From an uncultured Oscillospiraceae bacterium (lineage in GTDB: Bacteria > Bacillota > Clostridia > Oscillospirales > Acutalibacteraceae), in contig USAR01000088.1 in NCBI GenBank assembly GCA_900552605.1, forward strand, positions 1 to 6,317: 6,317 nucleotides of DNA, in the 5' to 3' direction. This document shows positions 1 through 4,804 of the stretch, one piece after another. Below the pieces are notes generated by a model. It was not told where the DNA came from. It made no database searches and was given only the letters and a program-made list of their open reading frames with translations. The position numbers and the translations under genes are program-made. How positions within the stretch are numbered: the stretch's first letter is position 1; each line of letters starts with the position of its first letter.

Positions 1-43
1 TCATACATTGTTTTCAGTTTACGGTCTTCAGCCTGAGCGTTGA

Positions 44-113
44 CACGTCGCCGACAGCCGCTGCAAAACAGCCGAAGTCTGCGGCGTTGCCCGCGCGCAG
101 CGCCAACCGTTTC
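44..113 (+). repeat. Dispersed GC-rich intergenic repeat, copy A
   Basis: The core shared with the other two copies runs from an AAGTCTGCGG block (75-84), through a GCGCGCAGCGC block, to CAACCGTTTC (104-113). The match to the right-edge copy (6230-6300) also includes CACGTCG at the left end (44-50), with only about three bases of net length difference over 70 bp. The short inner hairpin GCCG/CGGC (71-74 and 82-85) could form. The copy is non-coding and lies between genes, as expected for a REP- or MITE-like element. The family name is unknown to me. Confidence 0.7.
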
Positions 114-183
114 TTCCGAATTTTTTGCTTCATTTTAAATGCTGCTCAAAGCTAAAGCTTAAGGCAAGCGATAGTTTTTAGCG

Positions 184-280
184 GAAACGGTTGAAAGAGC
201 CGCCGCCTCGAGCGGCGACTCTTTCCTCGCCTTCGGCGAGGCGCGCTGCGCGCGGGCGACTCCGCAGACTTCGGCTGTTA
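184..280 (-). repeat. Dispersed repeat, copy B (inverted, with insertion)
   Basis: The reverse complement of this stretch reproduces copy A: AACAGCCGAAGTCTGCGG, then GCCCGCGCGCAGCGC, then CAACCGTTTC. The last two blocks are separated by a 49-bp insertion (194-242) that copy A and the right-edge copy lack. Copies A and B face each other across about 70 bp, so a transcript crossing 67-280 could fold into a long cruciform-like hairpin. The two are too alike for chance and must derive from a common repeat. Confidence 0.7.
194..242. repeat. Double-hairpin insertion inside repeat copy B
   Basis: The insertion consists of two adjacent hairpins. The first (194-224) has AAAGAG/CTCTTT outer arms and a GC-rich inner stem around a CTCGAG centre. 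The second (225-241) is CCTCGCC, loop TTC, GGCGAGG, a perfect 7-bp stem. The insertion point is exact: deleting 194-242 restores the uninterrupted repeat of copies A and C. I see no target-site duplication. A further CGCGC/GCGCG stem follows at 242-254. Confidence 0.65.
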
Positions 281-448
281 CGAAAAGCTTTAGGCGACAT
301 ACAAACAAAAAGATACTTATAAAAAAAAGCAAAAATAAACCCTTCTGCTATCAAATGCACCGACAAGACTCAAGCTGCAACTGCATTTTTAACCAAAAAG
401 CCGTTTTGCTGTTTTTGATATTCTTTTTTTAATTTTATAAAATAACGC

Positions 449-477
449 TTGACTTATTATAAAATTTAACATACAAT
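449..477 (+). promoter_or_regulatory. Sigma-A-type promoter before the GH31 remnant
   Basis: A -35 box TTGACT (449-454) and a -10 box TACAAT (472-477) are separated by the optimal 17 bp. Transcription would start near 484, about 38 nt before the ATG at 522. The surroundings are very AT-rich, as usual for strong promoters in low-GC Gram-positive bacteria. This is the best sigma-A-like match I found in the window, although the frame downstream is only a gene tail. Confidence 0.6.
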
Positions 478-521
478 GCCCTTGTAAAACTACCCGGCTT
501 CTGCCGTTTATTGAAAAAAGG

Positions 522-734
522 ATGAGTGATTTTGATGAAATTAAAGACGAATTTATGCTTGAAGACAGCATTTTGGCAGCTCCTGTTGTAACGCCGAACA
601 CATATTCCCGCAAGGTTGTGCTGCCACGCGGCAAATGGATCGCCGATGACGGCACAAAATATGACGGCAATGCGGAATACGTTATTGAATGTCCTATCGA
701 CCGTCTTATTTGGTTCAGAAAAGAAAAATCATAA
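522..734 (+). pseudogene. C-terminal remnant of a GH31 alpha-glycosidase
   Basis: The 70-residue frame matches only the last part of glycoside hydrolase family 31 proteins (alpha-glucosidase/alpha-xylosidase type). Residues 9-23 (DEFMLEDSILAAPVV) correspond to the family's D-x-FMLGD-x-LLVAPVV block. The following SRKVVLPRGKWIADDG and the closing CPIDRLIWFRK segment match the tail of the beta-sandwich up to the natural C-terminus. Intact GH31 enzymes have roughly 600-800 residues, so the catalytic barrel with both catalytic Asp residues is missing and glycosidase activity is not expected. The frame stays open upstream to a stop at 450-452, but that extension (LIIKFNIQCPC...) does not resemble GH31. 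The ATG has AAAAGG directly against it with no spacer, a poor ribosome binding site. The most likely reading is a 5'-truncated remnant. Expression as a small protein cannot be excluded, because the frame has no internal stop and a promoter precedes it. Confidence 0.65.
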
Positions 735-768
735 AACAAACAAACTGCAAGAATTTTCTAAAATCCGT

Positions 769-816
769 TAAGGGGCTGTCGCCAAGTAATTTCACTCACT
801 TGGCGACAGCCCCTTA
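769..816. terminator. Strong hairpin between convergent genes
   Basis: The arms 769-787 and 798-816 form a perfect 19-bp inverted repeat (TAAGGGGCTGTCGCCAAGT and its complement) around a 10-nt loop. It sits between the GH31 remnant (+) and the SLOG gene (-), where a bidirectional terminator would be expected. The tracts after it are not classical U runs: ACTATTTTAATAT on the plus side and ACGGATTTT on the minus side. It may also be a copy of a dispersed hairpin repeat. Confidence 0.6.
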
Positions 817-878
817 GTACTATTTTAATATATATGTGTGTTATGTCATTGCATAATAATTGACACGTGTGCCGATCT

Positions 879-1208
879 TTAAAATTCGTACACCAAAATC
901 TTTTTACCGAGCTTTTTGCAGCGGTCAATGGAAAACTTTGTGCCGCGGGACACACCGTCCCAAAATGCCAGCACAATATCGGAGTTTTCTATAATTTCGA
1001 TATTTCTTTTAAGCGGAGCTGCTCTGCCGAATCTCTCATACTGCGGCAAAAACTCCGTAAGCTTAATGCCGTTTTTCTCGGCATAAATTTTAGCGCAGGT
1101 ATCAATACCCCTTGCACCGCCGGAAACTATCTCGGTTACACCGTTAGGAAGATACTGTCCGATATCGTCCACTTGAAGTCCTCTTGAGCCGATTATTGCA
1201 ACACGCAT
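879..1208 (-). CDS. Small SLOG/DprA-like Rossmann-fold protein
   Basis: This 109-residue protein is a minimal SLOG-superfamily domain (YspA/cpYpsA-related, DUF2493-like). Visible signatures are the N-terminal strand and loop MRVAIIGSRG (1-10), the glycine-rich nucleotide loop SGGARGID (29-36), the PLKRN motif (65-69) before a helix, the strand IVLAFWDG (78-85) and SRGTKF (88-93) before the last helix. SLOG domains are predicted to bind, sense or process nucleotide-derived ligands; the DprA branch binds DNA. No specific substrate can be read here, and there is no fused effector, signal peptide or membrane segment. The start is supported by GAGGTG seven to eight bases upstream. The gene is divergent from an RHH regulator, has its own extended -10 promoter and is probably controlled through the palindrome at 1231-1249. 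It is too short to be full DprA, which carries extra domains. The fold assignment is firm; the function is unknown. Confidence 0.85.
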   Translation of the reverse strand: MRVAIIGSRGLQVDDIGQYLPNGVTEIVSGGARGIDTCAKIYAEKNGIKLTEFLPQYERFGRAAPLKRNIEIIENSDIVLAFWDGVSRGTKFSIDRCKKLGKKILVYEF

Positions 1209-1230
1209 TTGTTTTCACCTCATTATTTTT

Positions 1231-1249
1231 TGAATATACCGTATATTCA
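1231..1249. promoter_or_regulatory. Palindromic operator candidate, SLOG/RHH intergenic region
   Basis: TGAATATAC and GTATATTCA form a perfect 9-bp inverted repeat around a single C. It begins roughly at +2 of the predicted SLOG transcript and ends before its ribosome binding site, a classic repression position. A second TATACC, the half-site core, recurs at 1260-1265, overlapping the -10. The RHH protein encoded next door is the natural candidate to bind here; that pairing is inferred from position only. Confidence 0.55.
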
Positions 1250-1257
1250 CTTTTAAC

Positions 1258-1266
1258 ATTATACCA
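1258..1266 (-). promoter_or_regulatory. Extended -10 promoter of the SLOG gene
   Basis: Read on the minus strand, the sequence is TGGTATAAT: a perfect TATAAT with an upstream TG (extended -10). No good -35 box lies 17 bp upstream, which is tolerated at extended -10 promoters. The predicted start is near 1251, giving a leader of about 43 nt before the ATG at 1208 that contains the palindrome. Confidence 0.6.
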
Positions 1267-1315
1267 CATAGCGGCTGCAAAATAAACGCATAATATGTTT
1301 AAACGAGGTGACGGC

Positions 1316-1519
1316 ATGGCGGTTAAAAGTGTTTCTATACGAATTGAAGAAGAGATGCTTAAAAAAATCGGATTCATTGCAGATTACGAAGGGCGGTCGG
1401 TTAACAGCCACATTCTTGTGCTTGTTCGGGATGATATCAGAAATTTTGAACAAAACCACGGTGAGATAAACGGCGGAATAAGTCCGGATATAAATGTTAA
1501 ACCGACTCGCAAAAGCTAA
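1316..1519 (+). CDS. Arc-like ribbon-helix-helix DNA-binding protein
   Basis: This 67-residue protein fits the ribbon-helix-helix (Arc/MetJ) fold. It has an N-terminal DNA-contacting strand KSVSIRIEE (4-12), a first helix about EMLKKIGFIADYEG, the turn GRSVN (residues 26-30) and a second helix SHILVLVRDDIRNFEQNHG. The remaining residues, about 50-67, look disordered. Such proteins act as dimers inserting a two-stranded ribbon into the major groove, usually as repressors of their own or adjacent promoters. I chose the ATG at 1316 because GAGGTG ends five bases before it; the in-frame ATG at 1295 has no ribosome binding site. The gene is divergent from the SLOG gene and shares its intergenic region, including the palindrome at 1231-1249 and a GTTTAAAC palindrome (1297-1304) beside the ribosome binding site. 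No toxin-like partner adjoins it, so an antitoxin role is not indicated unless the SLOG protein is the partner. Its own promoter is not clear. Confidence 0.8.
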   Translation: MAVKSVSIRIEEEMLKKIGFIADYEGRSVNSHILVLVRDDIRNFEQNHGEINGGISPDINVKPTRKS

Positions 1520-1540
1520 CTTAAATTTATATATTTTTCA

Positions 1541-1567
1541 GGCGGCTGGATTACGGCCGTCTTTTTT
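1541..1567 (+). terminator. Rho-independent terminator of the RHH gene
   Basis: GGCGGCTG (1541-1548) pairs with CGGCCGTC (1554-1561), allowing two G-U pairs, around the loop GATTA. Six T residues (1562-1567) follow directly. It lies 22 bp after the RHH stop codon, so it should end that transcript. Confidence 0.8.
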
Positions 1568-1593
1568 GTTAAAATATCTAATTTAATTATAAT
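1566..1593 (+). promoter_or_regulatory. Possible orphan promoter
   Basis: TTGTTA (1566-1571) and a perfect TATAAT (1588-1593) are 16 bp apart, just after the RHH terminator. Transcription would start near 1600 and run into a stretch with no protein gene on the plus strand. The local sequence is very AT-rich, so a chance match is possible. Confidence 0.3.
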
Positions 1594-1766
1594 ATATTGC
1601 GCAGCGAATGTAAAGTAAATTAAGCATATATTTAACAGACAGATTTCAAATTATCGGAAGATCGGAATTAGTTTTGTTGGTTATAGGTGAAAGTATTACC
1701 TGTCCTTTTAAGTGCTTCGAGTTTCACAATGTGTTTTGCGGCGCTTAAGGTTGGGATTTGTTGAGC

Positions 1767-1800
1767 AGCAGCCGCTGTGCGACGGCGCAAAGCGGCTGCT
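1767..1800. repeat. Long GC-rich hairpin
   Basis: AGCAGCCGCT (1767-1776) and AGCGGCTGCT (1791-1800) are perfectly complementary. Inside them, TGCG (1778-1781) pairs with CGCA (1786-1789) across one mismatch, leaving a 4-nt loop, ACGG. This gives a nearly continuous 14-pair stem. There is no U tract on either side, so it is not a classical terminator. Its style resembles the GC-rich hairpins of the left-edge repeat insertion. Confidence 0.6.
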
Positions 1801-1806
1801 TTAGTG

Positions 1807-1867
1807 CCGAGCGCGCGGCGCGCGGTTTGCTGTGATTTACACAAATTGCGATTTAGGCTCGGTTTTT
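1807..1867 (+). terminator. Branched hairpin followed by T5
   Basis: CCGAGC (1807-1812) can pair with GCTCGG (1857-1862), enclosing two smaller hairpins (around 1811-1825 and 1831-1843), and TTTTT follows at 1863-1867. It could terminate plus-strand transcription heading toward the convergent LysM-GH18 gene. The short outer stem with a long enclosed region makes this a weak call. Confidence 0.3.
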
Positions 1868-1875
1868 GTTCAGCT

Positions 1876-1897
1876 ACTGCATTTACAGCAGTTTTTT
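1876..1897 (+). terminator. Weak plus-strand terminator candidate
   Basis: ACTGC (1876-1880) and GCAGT (1888-1892) enclose a 7-nt loop, and a six-T run (1892-1897) follows the stem. It overlaps the last codons of the convergent minus-strand LysM-GH18 gene, so it would stop plus-strand read-through into that gene. The stem is only 5 bp. Confidence 0.3.
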
Positions 1898-3157
1898 GAT
1901 ATTATACATCGAGTTAAGCGTCTCCCAAAACGGCGGATAATAGGTGTTGACCGTCCAAACGCCGATTCCCCTTAATCCGTATTCTTCCACGAGCGACAGT
2001 CTTGCGGCAAAGCTTCGCGCGTCGTCAAACCACACGATGTGCTCCTTGCCGCCCTCGCGGTATGTAAAAAACGGAGCGTCGGACGCACTGTTGTATTCAA
2101 TCGCACTTCCGACTCTCGCCGCCGTTTGAACTGCGTCCGAGAGCGTCAGCAGCTTTGCCCGTGTGCCGGGAGTGAACGGCAATTTCCAATCGTAAGCATA
2201 GTTCGGCATACCGAGCATTATGCTTTGTGGATCCGTTTCACTTGTGGCATATCGCACCACTCTCTCGACTTCTCTCAGCGGTGCCACCGCCATGGGCGGC
2301 CCTGCAATATAGCCCCATTCATAGGTCATAAGCATAACCCAATCGCATATGCTTCCAAGCGCATTGTAATCGTGCCCTTCATATAGTCTGCCCTTTTGCA
2401 TAGCCCCTATTTTCGGCGCCAAAGCCGCTGTTAACAGCAGTCCTTCCGCAGATAGTCTGTCGCCAAGCGCCCTCATAAAGTTAACATAGTCCTCTCGGTT
2501 TTCAGCGTAAATGTACTCAAGGTCAACGTTGAGTCCGAGATATCCGTGGGCTTTTAAATATTCCGGAATACCGTTAATAAACATTTGCTGCGCCGTTGTA
2601 TTTTCAAAGAAAGCCTTTGCCGCATCGGAATCAAAGCCGCCCGAGGATTTGGTGTTTGTAACCGTCATAAGCGGCGCGACATTTGCGTTTCTTGCCGCCG
2701 TTATAATGCGGCTGTCGTCCGTTCCCGATAGGCTTCCGTCGGGAGAGAGACGATAGCTGAAAATTGAAATGTATGTAAGATTCGGCAGTATTTTTCCAAG
2801 CGTTTCATCGGTTATTGAAGGATAGCAATAGCCGTTAACCTCAATCGTCCTTGTCTTTTCTCTTGCAGGCACGTTCAAATACCTGTCGGGATAGATTGTG
2901 TACGGCGGCTTAAGCTTTGGGTTAAGTCTTAAAAGCTCGTCAACACTGACTCCGTGCTGCAGAGCAATTGAGTAAAGCGAATCGCCGCGGTGAATCAGAT
3001 GCGCCGCTGTGGCAGTCGGAATAACCAAGGCTTGCCCCACGCTCAGGCGGTCGTTTTCGGAAAGGCCGTTTGAAGCTCTCAGCTGCTGAACGGTTACGCC
3101 GTAGGTGTTGGCAAGATTCCAAAGGGTGTCTCCTTTTTTAACGGTGTAAATAATCAT
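1883..3157 (-). CDS. LysM-GH18 spore peptidoglycan hydrolase, YaaH/SleL type
   Basis: This 424-residue protein has two LysM peptidoglycan-binding repeats (about 2-47 and 52-96; hallmarks YTVKKGDTLW and HLIHRGDSLYSIA) followed by a glycoside hydrolase 18 domain (about 104-420). The GH18 strand-4 motif reads GLNVDLE (208-214), making E214 the likely acid/base residue and D212 its partner. The earlier Asp positions of the DGxDxDxE consensus are replaced by Leu and Asn, a reduced motif I recall from the YaaH/SleL branch. MTYEW (277-281) and the late GIGVWT (397-402) are other GH18 landmarks. Relatives act on spore cortex, where N-acetylglucosaminidase activity helps germination. No signal peptide is visible, as usual for proteins made in the mother cell and bound to the forming spore through LysM. 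AGGAG in the end of the upstream flippase gene serves as the ribosome binding site, and the 4-bp ATGA overlap implies translational coupling. Cortex substrate is inferred from family. Confidence 0.88.
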   Translation of the reverse strand: MIIYTVKKGDTLWNLANTYGVTVQQLRASNGLSENDRLSVGQALVIPTATAAHLIHRGDSLYSIALQHGVSVDELLRLNPKLKPPYTIYPDRYLNVPAREKTRTIEVNGYCYPSITDETLGKILPNLTYISIFSYRLSPDGSLSGTDDSRIITAARNANVAPLMTVTNTKSSGGFDSDAAKAFFENTTAQQMFINGIPEYLKAHGYLGLNVDLEYIYAENREDYVNFMRALGDRLSAEGLLLTAALAPKIGAMQKGRLYEGHDYNALGSICDWVMLMTYEWGYIAGPPMAVAPLREVERVVRYATSETDPQSIMLGMPNYAYDWKLPFTPGTRAKLLTLSDAVQTAARVGSAIEYNSASDAPFFTYREGGKEHIVWFDDARSFAARLSLVEEYGLRGIGVWTVNTYYPPFWETLNSMYNIKKLL

Positions 3158-4662
3158 TTTTCATCGCTCCTTAAACTTAAAAAATTTGTTTCTTCACTTG
3201 AAAAAATCACTGTAAGAATGCAATAGACTGCGGTTACCGTGAACGCTCCCACAGCGGCAACCGGCAAATTGCCGGTTACGTTTTTTATTGCGGCACCGCC
3301 CAAAAGCACCGCCGCCGCAGAAAACATCAGCGGTTTAAAAAGCCATTCCAAAAGCATAAACTTGGTTTTGGTAACCTTTAAAAGCCGTCTGAAATTAAGC
3401 AGTGAGGTTAAAAGATTGCTGTAAACCATAATAAGCAAAAACGCGCTGATGCCGCGCTTTCCCACAAAAAGAATTATTAAGGCAATGCGAGATGCCGCGT
3501 CTAAAACGCCGTATAAAAACGAGTGCGTTTGCTGGTCGAGTCCTTTTAAAATGCCGTCGCACACGCTTTCAAGATACATAAACGGCACAAGCGGCGCCAA
3601 AGCACGCACAAGAAAACCCGCGTTTTCTTTCGGATAAAAAAAATCGGAAATTTGGTTTCCGCAAAGAAAAAACACCGCAGCAATCGGCATAGAAACATTC
3701 ACAACAAATCCGATGGCACTTCGGCAGGCGGACTGCACCTTGCCAAAATGACCGAGACTGACTGCGCGGCTGATTTCGGGAATGACCAGTGTCGAAAATG
3801 CCGTTAAGAAGGACGCCGGAAAAAACAGCAGCGGCATTACCATTCCCTTAAGCTTGCCGAAGATCGAAAGCGATTCCGCACGATTGCCGGTATATTCCGC
3901 CATAAACGCGGGAACCAAGAGGTTTTCTGTTGTTCTTAAAAGAGTTTGCAGATATCTCCCTGCCGTAATCGGCACTGATATGTGCAGCATTTTTTTGGTA
4001 ACGGCAATGGAAGAGCCTGTATCTTTCCTTATATCTTTTGTGTGCTTTAAGTAAAGACAATAAGAATAAAGACAACTGACCCCCTCAGCCGCCGCGTCGC
4101 CTACCATTATCGCCGCAAGGCTGCATTCAAGACCAAGCCCTGAAAAGCGATGCACTGCTGGCAGTATAAACGCCATTCGCGCTGCCTGCTCTATAAGCTG
4201 CGCACAGCTTGGCACGGCGGTGTTTCCGGTGGCGAAAAAGTATCCTTTAACGCAGGAAGAAACACCCATAAACGGAAGAGCAAGTCCCATTAAACGTACA
4301 GAAAGAAGCGCCCTGCTGTCGCAAATAAACATATCCGTTATAGGTGCTGCCGCAAGAATTAACACGCCTGCCGTTAAAAATGCAGCCAAAAGCGACATCT
4401 GCACAGCGCGACGCACAATTTTAATGCAGCTGCCGCCAAGACTCGGCAGTTCTGCAATCATTCTTGTTACCGCTGTGGTTATACCGGCAGAGGCAAAGGT
4501 TGCAGCAAGCATAAAAACGGAAAAGATCAGCTGATAAAGTCCCATTCCCTCGGCACCGACAGCGGCAGCAAGCCATATTCTGAAAAAGATTCCGACAGTC
4601 CGCAAAACAAGTGAAGTGCCTGTTAAAATTGCGGCATTTTTTATAAACCTCTTATGCTTCAT
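3154..4662 (-). CDS. SpoVB/MurJ-like MOP-superfamily flippase
   Basis: This 502-residue integral membrane protein belongs to the MOP exporter superfamily, polysaccharide-biosynthesis/SpoVB branch. The N-terminal FIKNAAILTGTSLVLRTVG and the GAEGMGLYQLIFSVF block (36-50), followed by SAGITTAVTRMIAE (58-71), are SpoVB hallmarks. RYLQTLLRTTENLLVPA (236-252) matches the conserved start of the second half. About 12-14 hydrophobic segments run to residue 488, and the short tail is charged. Relatives move lipid-linked cell-wall precursors across the membrane; SpoVB is needed for spore cortex synthesis in Bacillus. The start has GGAGG five bases upstream. The gene is followed without a gap by a LysM-GH18 cortex-lysin-type gene, which supports a sporulation role. 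A weak sigma-E-like promoter lies upstream. A vegetative lipid II or polysaccharide flippase paralogue remains possible, so I leave the symbol blank. Confidence 0.88.
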   Translation of the reverse strand: MKHKRFIKNAAILTGTSLVLRTVGIFFRIWLAAAVGAEGMGLYQLIFSVFMLAATFASAGITTAVTRMIAELPSLGGSCIKIVRRAVQMSLLAAFLTAGVLILAAAPITDMFICDSRALLSVRLMGLALPFMGVSSCVKGYFFATGNTAVPSCAQLIEQAARMAFILPAVHRFSGLGLECSLAAIMVGDAAAEGVSCLYSYCLYLKHTKDIRKDTGSSIAVTKKMLHISVPITAGRYLQTLLRTTENLLVPAFMAEYTGNRAESLSIFGKLKGMVMPLLFFPASFLTAFSTLVIPEISRAVSLGHFGKVQSACRSAIGFVVNVSMPIAAVFFLCGNQISDFFYPKENAGFLVRALAPLVPFMYLESVCDGILKGLDQQTHSFLYGVLDAASRIALIILFVGKRGISAFLLIMVYSNLLTSLLNFRRLLKVTKTKFMLLEWLFKPLMFSAAAVLLGGAAIKNVTGNLPVAAVGAFTVTAVYCILTVIFSSEETNFLSLRSDEK

Positions 4663-4690
4663 TTCACCCTCCGAAAAAAGCGTATAATAA

Positions 4691-4718
4691 TAAATATGGT
4701 ATTTTGCGGGAATTATTC
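4691..4718 (-). promoter_or_regulatory. Weak sigma-E-like promoter for the flippase operon
   Basis: On the minus strand GAATAAT (4718-4712) resembles the sigma-E -35 element, and CATATTTA (4698-4691) partly matches the -10 CATACAxT, with 13 bp between them against the usual 14. The start would fall near 4683, about 20 nt before the ATG and just ahead of the ribosome binding site. The fit is imperfect in an AT-rich region, but sigma-E control would suit SpoVB and YaaH-type genes. Confidence 0.35.
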
Positions 4719-4719
4719 C

Positions 4720-4748
4720 TTGTACCTTTTTACAGTTTGTTGTATAAT
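4720..4748 (+). promoter_or_regulatory. Promoter of rarA
   Basis: TTGTAC (4720-4725) and a perfect TATAAT (4743-4748) are 17 bp apart. The start would be near 4755, giving a leader of about 50 nt. The -35 matches only its first three bases. The promoter shares the 142-bp intergenic region with the divergent flippase operon. Confidence 0.55.
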
Positions 4749-4754
4749 AAAATC

Positions 4755-4772
4755 ACGGCAGTATACCGCCGT
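4755..4772. promoter_or_regulatory. Imperfect palindrome at the rarA transcription start
   Basis: ACGGC, then A, GTATAC, C, then GCCGT: an 18-bp inverted repeat with one mismatched pair, centred on a perfect GTATAC. It starts at the predicted first transcribed base, so it could be an operator or a short 5'-end hairpin stabilising the mRNA. No regulator is evident nearby. Confidence 0.35.
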
Positions 4773-4804
4773 TTACTTTACCTTCTGAAAAGAGGTTTTG
4801 CAAA

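Larger units (their letters stand above)
1..448. other. Gene-free left flank
   Basis: I see no credible protein gene here. The open frames lack ribosome binding sites and run through GC-rich repeat sequence. The stretch holds two inverted copies of a dispersed repeat (44-113 and 184-280) separated by about 70 bp, then an AT-rich segment (about 300-448) leading into the promoter at 449. It may be the 3' flank of a gene lying to the left, but nothing in the window proves that. Confidence 0.6.
1568..1882. other. Gene-free but structured intergenic stretch
   Basis: No frame with a start, ribosome binding site and plausible length is present. Apart from an AT-rich first part (1568-1640), the stretch is dense in inverted repeats. 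They are a stem pairing 1708-1715 with 1741-1748, the 10-bp stem at 1767-1800, a CGCGC/GCGCG stem inside 1811-1825, TGTG/CACA (1831-1834 and 1840-1843), and an outer CCGAGC/GCTCGG pair (1807-1812 and 1857-1862) followed by T5. It may contain convergent terminators, a dispersed repeat or a structured RNA. I recognise no known RNA family: the SRP, RNase P and tmRNA core motifs are absent. Confidence 0.5.

Noticed and set aside
389..739. 116-codon minus-strand frame opposite the GH31 tail
   Set aside because: It is antisense to a segment with clear GH31 similarity on the plus strand, has no convincing ribosome binding site and resembles no family I know.
867..1187. 106-codon plus-strand frame
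   Set aside because: It is the antisense shadow of the SLOG gene, whose motifs, ribosome binding site and promoter are all on the minus strand.
1295..1315. Earlier ATG for the RHH gene
   Set aside because: It is in frame but has no ribosome binding site and adds seven non-family residues; GAGGTG sits correctly before the ATG at 1316.
1295..1519. RHH protein as antitoxin of a toxin-antitoxin pair
   Set aside because: No toxin-like gene lies in an operon with it; a terminator follows the stop codon and the only neighbour is a divergent SLOG protein.
1600..1700. SRP RNA suggested by a CGGAAGATCGGAA stretch
   Set aside because: The conserved SRP domain IV sequence around GGAAGGAAGC, with its paired flank, is absent, and the fold does not match.
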